A DNA stretch of 64,000 nucleotides from Paenibacillus daejeonensis DSM 15491 (lineage in GTDB: Bacteria; Bacillota; Bacilli; Paenibacillales; Paenibacillaceae): assembly GCF_000378385.1 (NCBI RefSeq), contig NZ_KB899660.1:682001-746000 (forward strand), read 5' to 3'. The notes beneath the pieces were generated by a model. It did not search any database. It was not told where the DNA came from and was given only the letters and a program-made list of their open reading frames with translations. Position 1 is the first letter of the stretch. Every line of letters starts with the position of its first letter. Position numbers and translations under genes: made by a program. Positions 28,696 through 39,400 of this stretch are shown one piece after another.

Positions 28696-31600
28696 TTAAT
28701 AATCTGTGATCAACCGATCGAGTCGGATCGCAATGGCAGCCGCTTGGGATCTGGTCAGTACGTCCGCTGGCTTGACTCGGTTGTTGTCGCCTGTGATGAT
28801 GCCGCTCTTCACGCTGAGGGCTACCGGACGGCGTGCCCACTGCGGAATATCGGCTTCATCGTCGAAGCTGGCGAGAATTTCGTTCACTTCTGCATCGCTG
28901 AGCTCTGCACCCAGATTCATCGATGCCAGCAGTCTTCCGACCATGGTCATCGCTTCAGCACGAGTCAGCGAAGCTTGTGGCTGATACGAGCCATCTGCCA
29001 TGCCATTGACAATCCCCATCTGTGAAGCGATCGAGACGCTGCGGTTGAACCATTGGCCCTCGCGCACGTCTGAGAAGTCCGCTGTTGCCTCTTTGTTCAT
29101 CCAACCGGATACACGGAGCAGAATTGTCGGATACTCTGCACGCGTAATCTGGCTGTTCGGATCAAAGCGTCCATCGCCTTTACCGAGCACGAACAGCTTG
29201 GCTGCCGCATCCTGGATGCTCTCGCGTGCCCAGAAGTCTGGACGCACATCCTGGAATTGACCTTCACTGTGGACGAAGAACAACTGTCCTTCACCAGTCA
29301 ATTGAACAAGAACCTGATTGCCTTCCAGCTTCCAAGGTACGGTTGTCCAGCTGCTGCCATCCGGCGAGCGCAGAACCACAGCCGTAATGGCCTTGGCATC
29401 AATGCCTTGTGGAACCTGAACGTCCGTTCGAATCGCTGTAGACCAGCTCGCAGCAGGCAGGTTGGAGAGAATAACAACGCCATCGCCACTTCCCAGTGCT
29501 TCTGCACCAAGCGATCCTGCAATTTGCTGATCAGCAGCCCGCTCCGCAGCTGTTGCTGCCCGGATGGTCAGCTCCAGATCGCCGGTCAGACCTTCCAGTC
29601 TGGAGCGGTCCAGTTCGAACTTGGCAAGCGGCAGATCAATCACCAGCTTGCTGCCGGCATCGAGCGTATGCTTGATGGCCGCACGATCAATCTTGATTGT
29701 GTAGTTCTTGACGTTGGCTTGCTTGGATTGGATGAGCAGTCCGTCCGCCTTCAGTTCGCCTAGCATGTCATTTGTAATATGAAGGGCTGCCGCCGTACCA
29801 TTCCAGGTTGCGGTTACCTTCTGTCCACCTACCGTTACCTCAATCGGGCCGGTTGGCTCTTCAATTGGCGTCTCGTCTACCGGTGGTTGCGGATTTGGTG
29901 CGACTCCGCCACCACCACCGCCTGGGAATCCACCAGGTGAAGCTACATACACCTTCGGTACCAGGAGCGTAGAGACCGCCATTGCTTTTTTGTTCAGGGA
30001 TGTCCGTGCCGCGACGACAATGCGGTCGCCATCTGCAACTTGGACGATGCCATCCTGCGGCAGGAAGCTCCAGCTTGTGAGATCCTCCTCGAAGACCGGC
30101 AGAGCCTCGTTCACCCCTTTGGCGATGACTTTGTAGACCAACTGTTGACCGGTCATGTCCCCGGTGTCTTGAATCACGACTTGGGTGGCCGATTTATTGT
30201 TCGAAATAACGGCAGTTGAAGCCTTGATCGAGCGCAGTGCCGTTTGCTTCGGATTAGCTACAGTGGCTACAGCCATCGCTTCAAGCACGACCTCATCGGA
30301 GATCCGGTACTCTGCCTGAATCAGGCTGACACCCAGCGCTTGACCTGTCACCTTGCCGTTTTGATCCACTTTGACACTTTCGCCACGCGAGACTTCATAG
30401 CTGAGAGCTGACAGCTGCCCTGCTGGTATAGCCTCCTCTGCAAAAATCGGCTTGTCGCCTTGTTTCCCTACGACATACCGCAGCTTCGCCTTTAATGTGC
30501 GGTTCTCGCCTGGTTTGATGGCCGGGAGTTCTTCAATAATAAGTGCGGTTGGCACCCGGAACCCATCATTTGTAATCTCTACAATTGCCGTATTCTCGTT
30601 GCCTGCGGCATCACGAGCAACGATGTTGAGGCTGGCAACCGGATCAGAGCCGTTAATCTTAATCGATCCATCAAAATCTCCGTTGTCTGCTACCTCAAGC
30701 GTCGTTCCATTTACCTTCAGTACCGCATCATTGGAGGTGGAACCCGTAACCCGGATTTCTCCATTGGTGGTACGCGTGCCTGTAATAGGCTCTTCAATGA
30801 ACAGCTTCGGCGCGATGGTATCCACCGTGAGGTAGAGCATTGTAACTTGCATGTCCCGTGTATTCTTGTTACGAACCACTAGTTCGATCGCATAAGGACC
30901 ATCGGTCGTGAATTGGTCAAAGCTGATCGATCCGGCGCTGCCATTGCCTGCGTTGGTTAAGCTTACTTTGCCGACTGACTGCTCGTCGTAGAACGCTTCA
31001 ACCTCCACATCCTTCTGATCCGAAGTCAGCTGAATGGTCTGCGTCGTCTGATTAGTCAAGAATTCCTGGAAGTCTGCATTCGCTTGTCCATTCGTCCAGA
31101 CCTTCGGCTTGACTGGTACCGGAAGGAGCTTCTTAGTCGCGTCTGAACGGTTGGCAAAATGATAATTCTCATGCTTGTCTGCATCGCGTGTCGGTTTGGT
31201 GACACTGCTCACGCCAATCACATATTCCTTCCCGATTTCGAGACCGGTATAGACATAGCTGCTGCGTGCAACCGTATCGCCATTCAGATTGGCTGTATTC
31301 ACTTCGTCGGAGGTCGATGTAGCACTCCATCCCCCGATCAGAATGTTCTCGTACTGGCCGCTTTGATCGTTCCAGAATGGCGCCAGTTCTTCTTCGGTGA
31401 ACAGAATGTCTCCGAACGGCACGTATGGCTCCAGCTTTCCAGCCACTTCTTGACGGGCTTCAATCATGTAGCTGTGCTCGAACTTCTCATGACCGTTCTT
31501 CTTCGCTTTTGGCTTGAAGCTAAGAGCGAACAATCCGTTACCTGCTGGCTTAACAACTACATCACTGACCGCTTGCGGTGCCAGCGGATCAATGATTTCA

Positions 31601-34600
31601 AACCGGTCTACAGATGTCTTCGTTCCAAATGCGCTGTCTGATTTCAACTCCGCGCGCAGGTAGTAGTTGCCCTGTTGCAATAGCCCGCGGATATCCTCGG
31701 TGTCGCCAAGCAGGCTAACCTTGGTGACATCGATAACCTCGCTGCCGCTGGTCACCTTGCCCGTTTTCGTCCCGTTTTTAGCAACTGGGATGTTCTTGGC
31801 AATCAAGAGTCCTGGATCTGATGCTTCTGGCAAGCCGGCTTGTCCAGCTGGCAGCTTGGCAGCGACAGGCTCCTGAGTCAGGTATAGATTTACGGTATCT
31901 CCGGCTTTTGCGTTACTAACGTTCCAATTGGCTGTGAACAAGTTGCTGTTCGATGGGTTCTTGGTCAATTTCACGTCTGTCAGCTCTGGTAACGTAGGGA
32001 CGTTGAGCAAACGAGTGTCAACTGCACGGTCTGCAGTCAATGTCCAAGTACCACCGCTCGCCATCTTGTCATCCAGCAATGTGATATAGACTTTTCTGGA
32101 ATCCACACCATCCGCAGATTCGGATGCCGGGATAATCTGAGTGAAGGCATTTGCGCCTGCCACTGTATTGGTGTTATCAAAGACAAGCTTGTAATCCTTA
32201 CCTGCTGCATCTTTTAGCGAAAGAGCCGGTTGGTCCTTGCCATCGTATGCAATCTCGATAATAGCATTGCCCGATACATCGTTCATGTTAATTTGGTGCA
32301 CTCGGCCACCGTTGGTGACATTAATGCCGCCCATTCCGATCGCATGCGAGCCATTTTCGATGATTTTGACCCCATCCCCCGCATCGCGGTAGGTAATCTC
32401 ATGGGTCTCCTGCTCGCTGTTGATCCACGATGTGGCTAATGTCTCCATGCCCTGGCCAATAACCATTAGGGATGGTCCGCGCTCAGGATCTTCAATGACC
32501 ATATGAATGAGTCCATCAGGAAGAGATTCGCCTGAGGTTCCGAATTCAATACCGCCACCCCAATAGTAAGTCACCCCTACAGAGATGAAGAGTACGCCGA
32601 AGCTTCCCCAGATCTTGTCATTATTGAGTCCGAAAAACACGCTGGAGATCGGCAAACCGCCTACAATCGGCACACTTTTTGGAATCTGGATTCTGGAGCT
32701 TACAAAGCCTTCAAAATCGGTGCGGTTCTTCTCCAGGTTTTGTCCGATGAAGATACCTGCGCGGCCTACGATAACATCCCAGCCACCGATATCTGCTTCT
32801 GCTTCGACCCGGACGAACCATGGAGTAACCCATTGTGCTTCCAGAAGCGCCTTGGTGATCATCTCCATCAAATCATCTTCGCCTGCATCTGCTTTGGGCG
32901 AGAAGCCCAGCTTCCCTTCAATTTTCAGGCCAGTACGCTTGACCGTCAGATCCGCATCGCCGAAGAAGTAGGCAGGTGCAATACCGAAGCGCATGCTGAT
33001 GCCTGCTTGTACCACGAGCGGGAACGGATCCTTGTCCGAGCCGCCTGCGATCGTGTCTGCCAGTTCGCGGATGGCACCGCGCACAGCAGTCAGGTAGGTC
33101 GCACCTGTTACAAGTACGCCTGGTTTGCCAAGCGAAGTTTTGAAGCCGATCACATCAGGCAGTACGCGTCCGTCCTTGACCTTCTTAAAGGACAACTCGA
33201 CGCCGATATCTACCATTTCCTTCAGTTCGGCTTCGAACTTAATGCCGTAGGTATTTGCTACACCAGGGACCTCCTGCACGTAGTGAACAACCGTAATTTC
33301 GCCGCTCTTTTTATTGTTCTTGCCCTTGCCGTCTTTGGAATTAATCAGGCCAAGGTCTTTTTCAAGCTCGAATTTCAGCGCTGCATCCACGCCGACGAAG
33401 CCATTCTCGTTAAAGATAACATTATTGACTTCTCCTTCGACGATCTTGAGTTTGATGGCACCGCCGAAGCTGATACCGCCCTCACGCAAGATGAAATCAT
33501 TGAAGCTGAAGCCAAATCCACCAATGGTGAAGCTAGGTGGAGCAAACAGGCTATGACGGTTGAAATAAACGGTCTCGAGCATAACCTGACGCAACGGGTT
33601 CAGACGGTCACCCAATGCGCCTGCAGCCCAGCGAAGTGTACCGTTCAGGCTGTCATCTTCTTCATTGTCATCACTTGCGGGAATCTCGCCACGATCGACC
33701 GTATAGCCTTCGCCCAGGCTCTTCTTAAAGCCATTGAAGAAATCCAACGTCCACTCGCCTCTGTGGAAGACGAAGCCGCTGCCTGCTACGCTCAAGGTGC
33801 CGTCGCCTTTAACAAAGAGCGAGCTGAGGAAAGGCGAACTGGACTTCTGACCGAAAATCTCCAATTGACCACGTACAAATACGATATCCTTGCCTTGATA
33901 GGCTACAGATTCGTTAATGATGGCTGGTTCGGTTTTCGTATCAACGATGATTTGCTTATCAGCGCCTGTACCGACCTCTTTGACCATCCCGCGAATGACA
34001 ACGAGCATTTCACGATTGAATTTCTCGTCCTCTGGAAGATCCTCGTCATCGAAAAACTCTTCCAGCTCTTCCTCGGAGTAGAACATTTTGTAGTTATAGA
34101 ACGGGACGCTTTCCAACGCATCCGGACTCGTAAACTCACTATGATCAAATTTCGGATCTTGCAGCTTACTCAGTCGTCCAATTGCTTCCTTGTAGGCTCT
34201 GTACGCAAGAACATCTCCGCTCAAACCAGAAATATTTTCAAACGTCTTCACCGGAAACATACTGTTCAAGTCATCAAGCAGGTCTTGATTGTGACTTGCT
34301 CCTGGATTAATGGAGCTCAAATCAATCTCTTGCTTGTACAACGCCACAATGTTGGCTTCGCGAATCCGGGTCTCATCGTTGTCCGATACCATAAATGTCT
34401 GATCGGTGATGATATCGAACATCGCGGCCATTTCATCGTCGCCGCCTGCTGTGCCTTTGTAGTCGATCTCCATTTGATATTCGCCGAGTGGCAGTTCTGG
34501 ACCGTCAGTGGCACGAATCGTCCGGCCTTGCGCATCTACCTCTTCTCCTGCACGGTACGTGATCCGCATGTCGCCGGAGAAACCGTCATCGGTTGTCTGA

Positions 34601-36303
34601 ATCAGGACCGATTCCCGAACCGGCACCTTGTATCGCTTCCCGGTTACTTTCTCACGAATGTATAGATCGAAGTTAGGCGGTGTAGTCTGGTTGCCTGTGT
34701 TGTAAGCTTCGATATTGGAGAGGTTCATCGTGATGTATTTGATATCTGTGCTGTACAGTTCCTTGGGTGTCAAACCGTATACATACGTTGGTACGGCATC
34801 TCCGACAGCCGGCAGCAAGATGAAATTGGACACACTGGATTCGAATTGTGCCTTCAGCAATTCGTCTGCCGTGTCCGTCAGCTTGGCCGTTGTCTGAGGA
34901 CTACGTGCGGTCAGCATGTACTCTCTCGTGACTGGCCAAGGACGCCCAACGGCTTGGACCTTGTAAGACACTGTAACGGTGTCGCCCGGTTTGAACTTCG
35001 GCTGGATGCCCAGCTCCGCCTCCTCTGGTGTCGGGGGCTTGCGGATCTCCAGCTGCTTGCTGCGGAACTGCTCTGTCACGACCTTGCCATTCTCTCGCAT
35101 GACCTGGCCGCGCTCATCCGTGCGGACAAAGTTTAGACCACCCTGCAGAGTCAGCTCCGTCTCAATATAATCATGTTCCATGTCGAACATCGCCAGATTC
35201 TCGACCTCGACGGTAATGTCGAAAATCCCTTCGTTGCGATAAGCACTGTTATCTTCCAATGTCGCCAGCTGCTGTGGCGGATCCATGTAGCGTAACGAGA
35301 ATACCTTGTCCGGTTCGATAATTTCACCCAGACCGTAGACCGTCTCAAAGGATGCCACTTCGTTTTGAAGGATGTTTCTTGGATTCCAGTAGAAAGCGAC
35401 AGCCGAGTCGGCGGTACCGTAATCGTTCGTGTCGCGAGTATAGTCAAGATTTGGATTGAGTTCATATTCCCATTTGGTGTTCGCCAGTCCATTCCAGTGG
35501 CCAACAATCATTTCGTCAACGATGTTAATGCCTTGCTCGGCAAAGTTGTTGAAGCCGTAAGCAATGACATTCGTGGCTTGAGGATTATCCCGGTCAAACT
35601 TGTCCCGCATGACCCAGTAAGGCGGAATCTTGAAAAAGTTCACGTCCTCCTCGGGAATACCAATCGCTCTCGGGTCATGAACAAGCTTGCGCTCAACCAT
35701 CAGCGGTGACCTGGAGGCTGTGCCGATCTGGAAAGCCGGTCCGTCGTTGCCCGCAACCATCGTATCCAGCAGAATCCGGCTGCCGAGCTCAACCGTAGCC
35801 CCGCTCCTGTTCAGCACTTCATAACGGATATTGACATTGCCAACATTCGTCTTATCCGTCATGTCTGTGTACAGCATGAGCACCTGCTTGATCTCGACGC
35901 CCTTGATCTTCCAGGTTGTCTCGATTTGACGAGTGCCATCAGGGTTGTTGACGATTCTCGGCGTCGTTGTTTCGGAGAAGAAGCTGGCTCCGAACTTGTA
36001 CGGGTTGCCGAAGATGTAATCATCACCATCAATGCGGAATGTCGTAAAGGACGTTTCCGGGTCATCCCCCCGGAACATCAGATTGACGTGCTGGTCGTTT
36101 TTGCGAATCGGTTGGCCTTCCACCGTGCGAATGCCGTACCGGCCTGTAGCATTATCGACCGTAATTTTGATGAGTTCGTTCTCGAGCACCGTCTTGCCTT
36201 GTGCCGATACTTGTGCAGCGATGGTTTCAATGCCAATCGCCGTGACCGAGAAGAAAAGTAAAAGCGCCAGCAAGGATGCCGTCGTCTTCTTGAGAACCTT
36301 CAC
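28696..36303 (-). CDS. Giant SLH-anchored surface protein (2535 aa), unknown function
   Basis: A signal peptide of about 34 residues is followed by a domain I do not recognise (LENELIKITVDNATGRYGI onward, to about 330). CARDB/Ig-like segments and a long region with repeated FGxxFG-like and beta-rich patterns follow. An Ig-like domain lies at about 1824-1908 (DTIAPKLFIEEPITGTRTTN), then Big2-like segments. A Gly/Pro linker (about 2121-2150) leads to three SLH repeats (about 2348-2535; WARESIQDAAAKLFVLGKGD; MGIVNGMADGSYQPQASLTR). The start is GTG 36303, with GGAGGT 6 nt upstream. It is the second gene of the giant surface run. A structural or adhesive role at the wall is inference. Confidence 0.9.
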   Translation of the reverse strand: MKVLKKTTASLLALLLFFSVTAIGIETIAAQVSAQGKTVLENELIKITVDNATGRYGIRTVEGQPIRKNDQHVNLMFRGDDPETSFTTFRIDGDDYIFGNPYKFGASFFSETTTPRIVNNPDGTRQIETTWKIKGVEIKQVLMLYTDMTDKTNVGNVNIRYEVLNRSGATVELGSRILLDTMVAGNDGPAFQIGTASRSPLMVERKLVHDPRAIGIPEEDVNFFKIPPYWVMRDKFDRDNPQATNVIAYGFNNFAEQGINIVDEMIVGHWNGLANTKWEYELNPNLDYTRDTNDYGTADSAVAFYWNPRNILQNEVASFETVYGLGEIIEPDKVFSLRYMDPPQQLATLEDNSAYRNEGIFDITVEVENLAMFDMEHDYIETELTLQGGLNFVRTDERGQVMRENGKVVTEQFRSKQLEIRKPPTPEEAELGIQPKFKPGDTVTVSYKVQAVGRPWPVTREYMLTARSPQTTAKLTDTADELLKAQFESSVSNFILLPAVGDAVPTYVYGLTPKELYSTDIKYITMNLSNIEAYNTGNQTTPPNFDLYIREKVTGKRYKVPVRESVLIQTTDDGFSGDMRITYRAGEEVDAQGRTIRATDGPELPLGEYQMEIDYKGTAGGDDEMAAMFDIITDQTFMVSDNDETRIREANIVALYKQEIDLSSINPGASHNQDLLDDLNSMFPVKTFENISGLSGDVLAYRAYKEAIGRLSKLQDPKFDHSEFTSPDALESVPFYNYKMFYSEEELEEFFDDEDLPEDEKFNREMLVVIRGMVKEVGTGADKQIIVDTKTEPAIINESVAYQGKDIVFVRGQLEIFGQKSSSPFLSSLFVKGDGTLSVAGSGFVFHRGEWTLDFFNGFKKSLGEGYTVDRGEIPASDDNEEDDSLNGTLRWAAGALGDRLNPLRQVMLETVYFNRHSLFAPPSFTIGGFGFSFNDFILREGGISFGGAIKLKIVEGEVNNVIFNENGFVGVDAALKFELEKDLGLINSKDGKGKNNKKSGEITVVHYVQEVPGVANTYGIKFEAELKEMVDIGVELSFKKVKDGRVLPDVIGFKTSLGKPGVLVTGATYLTAVRGAIRELADTIAGGSDKDPFPLVVQAGISMRFGIAPAYFFGDADLTVKRTGLKIEGKLGFSPKADAGEDDLMEMITKALLEAQWVTPWFVRVEAEADIGGWDVIVGRAGIFIGQNLEKNRTDFEGFVSSRIQIPKSVPIVGGLPISSVFFGLNNDKIWGSFGVLFISVGVTYYWGGGIEFGTSGESLPDGLIHMVIEDPERGPSLMVIGQGMETLATSWINSEQETHEITYRDAGDGVKIIENGSHAIGMGGINVTNGGRVHQINMNDVSGNAIIEIAYDGKDQPALSLKDAAGKDYKLVFDNTNTVAGANAFTQIIPASESADGVDSRKVYITLLDDKMASGGTWTLTADRAVDTRLLNVPTLPELTDVKLTKNPSNSNLFTANWNVSNAKAGDTVNLYLTQEPVAAKLPAGQAGLPEASDPGLLIAKNIPVAKNGTKTGKVTSGSEVIDVTKVSLLGDTEDIRGLLQQGNYYLRAELKSDSAFGTKTSVDRFEIIDPLAPQAVSDVVVKPAGNGLFALSFKPKAKKNGHEKFEHSYMIEARQEVAGKLEPYVPFGDILFTEEELAPFWNDQSGQYENILIGGWSATSTSDEVNTANLNGDTVARSSYVYTGLEIGKEYVIGVSSVTKPTRDADKHENYHFANRSDATKKLLPVPVKPKVWTNGQANADFQEFLTNQTTQTIQLTSDQKDVEVEAFYDEQSVGKVSLTNAGNGSAGSISFDQFTTDGPYAIELVVRNKNTRDMQVTMLYLTVDTIAPKLFIEEPITGTRTTNGEIRVTGSTSNDAVLKVNGTTLEVADNGDFDGSIKINGSDPVASLNIVARDAAGNENTAIVEITNDGFRVPTALIIEELPAIKPGENRTLKAKLRYVVGKQGDKPIFAEEAIPAGQLSALSYEVSRGESVKVDQNGKVTGQALGVSLIQAEYRISDEVVLEAMAVATVANPKQTALRSIKASTAVISNNKSATQVVIQDTGDMTGQQLVYKVIAKGVNEALPVFEEDLTSWSFLPQDGIVQVADGDRIVVAARTSLNKKAMAVSTLLVPKVYVASPGGFPGGGGGGVAPNPQPPVDETPIEEPTGPIEVTVGGQKVTATWNGTAAALHITNDMLGELKADGLLIQSKQANVKNYTIKIDRAAIKHTLDAGSKLVIDLPLAKFELDRSRLEGLTGDLELTIRAATAAERAADQQIAGSLGAEALGSGDGVVILSNLPAASWSTAIRTDVQVPQGIDAKAITAVVLRSPDGSSWTTVPWKLEGNQVLVQLTGEGQLFFVHSEGQFQDVRPDFWARESIQDAAAKLFVLGKGDGRFDPNSQITRAEYPTILLRVSGWMNKEATADFSDVREGQWFNRSVSIASQMGIVNGMADGSYQPQASLTRAEAMTMVGRLLASMNLGAELSDAEVNEILASFDDEADIPQWARRPVALSVKSGIITGDNNRVKPADVLTRSQAAAIAIRLDRLITDY

Positions 36304-36345
36304 CTAAGTACCTCCTGTTCGTATGAGAGCATGGAACGCCGGGTG

Positions 36346-36375
36346 ACGAACCGGCTGAGGGTTCAGCCAGTTCGT
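36346..36375 (-). terminator. Intercistronic hairpin between the 1841-aa and 2535-aa genes
   Basis: ACGAAC-GGCTGA/TCAGCC-GTTCGT pairs over 13 positions with a 4-nt loop, 27 bp after the 1841-aa gene stop. One position (36352/36369) is C-A on the plus strand and G-U in the minus-strand RNA, the same feature as in the other gap. No U-tract. Confidence 0.55.
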
Positions 36376-36401
36376 TCTGTACCGGTCGTTAGGGTTGTTA
36401 G

Positions 36402-39400
36402 TTATTGCATTTTACCGACAAAGAAGGTGGCAAACTCGCGTTCGCGCTCCTGGTTACGGACAATAATCGTGTACCAGCCCACTTTCGGGAAGGTCATCTT
36501 GAATTCGCCGTTCACGAGCTGCTGATAAGTCACTTTCTCTGCAATATATTTCATCTGTCCTTCGCGGTAGAGACCTGGTTGATAGAGAAGATCGAAAGTC
36601 CCCCACTCATTGGTCTGCTTCTCGCCGCCAATCATCATTTCATTAAATCCGGTAACCTTGAAGGTAATGACATTGGTATTGAACAGTGCTGTCTCGCCAT
36701 ATGCGGCAGAGATGAGCGTGTCATTACCGAAGATCAGCATGCCGCCATCTGCCATCACAATGACCTTTTGCATAACGGTGGTTGTGTTACCCACCTGATC
36801 TGTTACTTTGTACGTCACATCTTGCGTTCCGAGCTTCGCGAGATCCAGGCCTTCAATCTCGACCTTGATATCCGCTGCTGCGGAGAGGTTGTCGCTAACC
36901 GTGAATCCGCCAAGATCTGTGCGGAAGTTGAAATCTTCTTTGTTTTGCAAGATTCCGACAGATGTCTTATTCAGCGTAATCTCTGGTGCAACATTATCCA
37001 GACCGCGAATGGTTACCGGTAATCGGGTGTTGTTGCCGAGCGCATCGGAGATCGCGACGGTTGTTGTGCCATTGCTGGCAAACGATCGGCTATAAGAATA
37101 CTCCCCGTCTTGATTGCTGATGAGATTCGTATAGTTGCCGTTGTCATCCCGGAACGGTGCCATGCCCGAGAACATCTGATTGGGTGCCGTGACACTTCCC
37201 GTCATTGTTACCTTCACTTTGCCTTTGGCGTATTTCTCGCCGCCAATCGTTACAAGCGCCTCAGCAGGCAGCTCCTTATCTTCAGCATCAACGAAGGTGT
37301 AAGTGACTTCAGGGGCCGGGGACGCCGAGGCAATGGTATCCACCTCTTCTTCAACAACTGTCGTATTGCCGTAAATATCAGCGATGATGAAACGAGCTAC
37401 GCCATTTTCAAACAGCGTTTGGACGTTCTTCATATCCGGGAAGAACAGTGTTTGGCCGCTTTCCTCGGCCTCGACTTGAAGCGTTACGCCGGAGGAGAAG
37501 ATGACATTGCCATTACCATCACGAATCGTGCCGAATGTCAGACCGCCGTTCTCTCCATAATTATAGGAGCGGACGATTCTCACTTTTGGTGTATCCCGGT
37601 TAATGTTGGCGACTGTAGCTGTCTCCGTACCGATATTGCCAGCTTCATCCCGGAACTGGAACAGGAACGATCCGTTTTCTTCAAAGGTATACGCGTTGCG
37701 GCCATCATTGTTGACCATAATGATCGGTTCAGACGAGTCAACGATTCGTGCGGTGACATTGCCGTTGGTCGGTCCGGTCACATTGTACTCAATCGTGACG
37801 CGCGGCACCTCGCTGTCGATATTGCTGACAACTACATACAGCACATCCTTGCGGGATGCATCGCTGAGGTCCTGCAGATCAAAGGCGTAGAAGCCATTCT
37901 CTTTGACATTGAATACATTGCCGCTGCGGGTTGGCGTAGACGGATTGATCGCTGCCGGCACCACGCGAACGCCGAGTGGTACGGTGATGTCAATATTGAC
38001 TCCGGTCTCGGACTTAATCGGTCTTGTCGTGTTATGGGTAGCCAGACCATAGATTGGCTCATCCTTGGAGAGCTTGGCGATATCCAATGTTTTGGCTGGT
38101 CCAACAACCCCGCTTGGACCTCTGTACTTCACTTGAACCTGCAACTGTTCTGGACGGTTGGTAGGTACCTTTAGCGAAACGAAGTTCGTGTAAGGCTTCC
38201 AGCGTGCCCAGGTCTCGCCATTATCCGGCGATACCGAATATTCATAGCCGTTCTTGTCCACTGTATCCAGATCCAGCTTCAGGATTGCGGTGTAACCATC
38301 CTGTGCGTCGCCGGATACATAGATCAGATCGGAAGATCCGGGTGCAGGCGGATCTTCAGGGCCTGCCGGTCTGGACACCTTGAATGTCGATTCAGTAGCC
38401 GCGAAGGCTGCATTCCCTGCTCCATCAGTCGACCAGACATACAGTCTGTAGTCAGCCGTTTCGCCCTCTTTCAAAGCAGAGCCGTCGACAACGGCTACGC
38501 CGCTGACGGGCAGCTGCTGCCAGCCTGCCGTTGTTTGGTCAGGAGCTGCTTCGCCAGCTAGCACCCACAGGTATTTGTTGTCCATGTTGTTTTTGCTGTA
38601 ATTCTCGGTAATCGTTACTGTTACGTCCTGCTTCTCACGTGGGTAGTCCACCCCACGCTTGTTGAACGTAATTTGCGGTGCTTCATTATCGAGATAGTAA
38701 GCCTTGGAGAAATAATAGTAGCGGTCTCCTTGCTTGACCATCATATGAACATATTGAATCCCGTTCAACGTGTTGCTGACTGGGACGGAGTAACTTGATG
38801 CTTCCGGGCTGACGCCAGCCGTTGTCATCGGCGTATCCTGTTCCTCTGACTCACTACCTTCTTGCGCAGGCTGTGTATTATCGTTGGTAACAGGTAGAGC
38901 TTCATCGCCAGTCTGCTCCGTTTGTGATCCAGCACTCTGTATGCTGACTTCCGGTTTGGCCGATTTGCCAGTCTGTTGCTCAAGCTCCTCTGTACCTGAC
39001 TCATCTACTACCGGCACATCTGCATCAGGTGTACTCAGAGGAACCATTAATCCTGATCCTCCTGGCAGTGGCTGCAGCGTGGTGTAGGCGCCATCGCTAG
39101 CTGGCCGGTTGGCGCTTGCCGATACTGCATAGCCCACGATATCCGGCGTAAGTCCGCTGATGCGGAAGATAACATCCATACTTTGAACATAATTGGTATC
39201 CGCAGCGGTCAAGAATTCGCCGCTTACGCTATCCAGCGAGCTGACGGTTACCGTTTTGTCGGCCTGCCAGACCACTCCATTGCCTGCGTGGTCAGACGCT
39301 TTAATAAACAGTGAATACGCACCATCCTCAAACACTTCACCCATTGTCCGCATCGTTGCTTGTCCATTGTGCAGATCAACATTTTTCCACTCGACGTCGG

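Noticed and set aside
32740-34665. 641-codon plus-strand frame inside the 2535-aa gene
   Set aside because: Antisense to a signal-peptide and SLH protein; no recognisable domains and no ribosome site seen.
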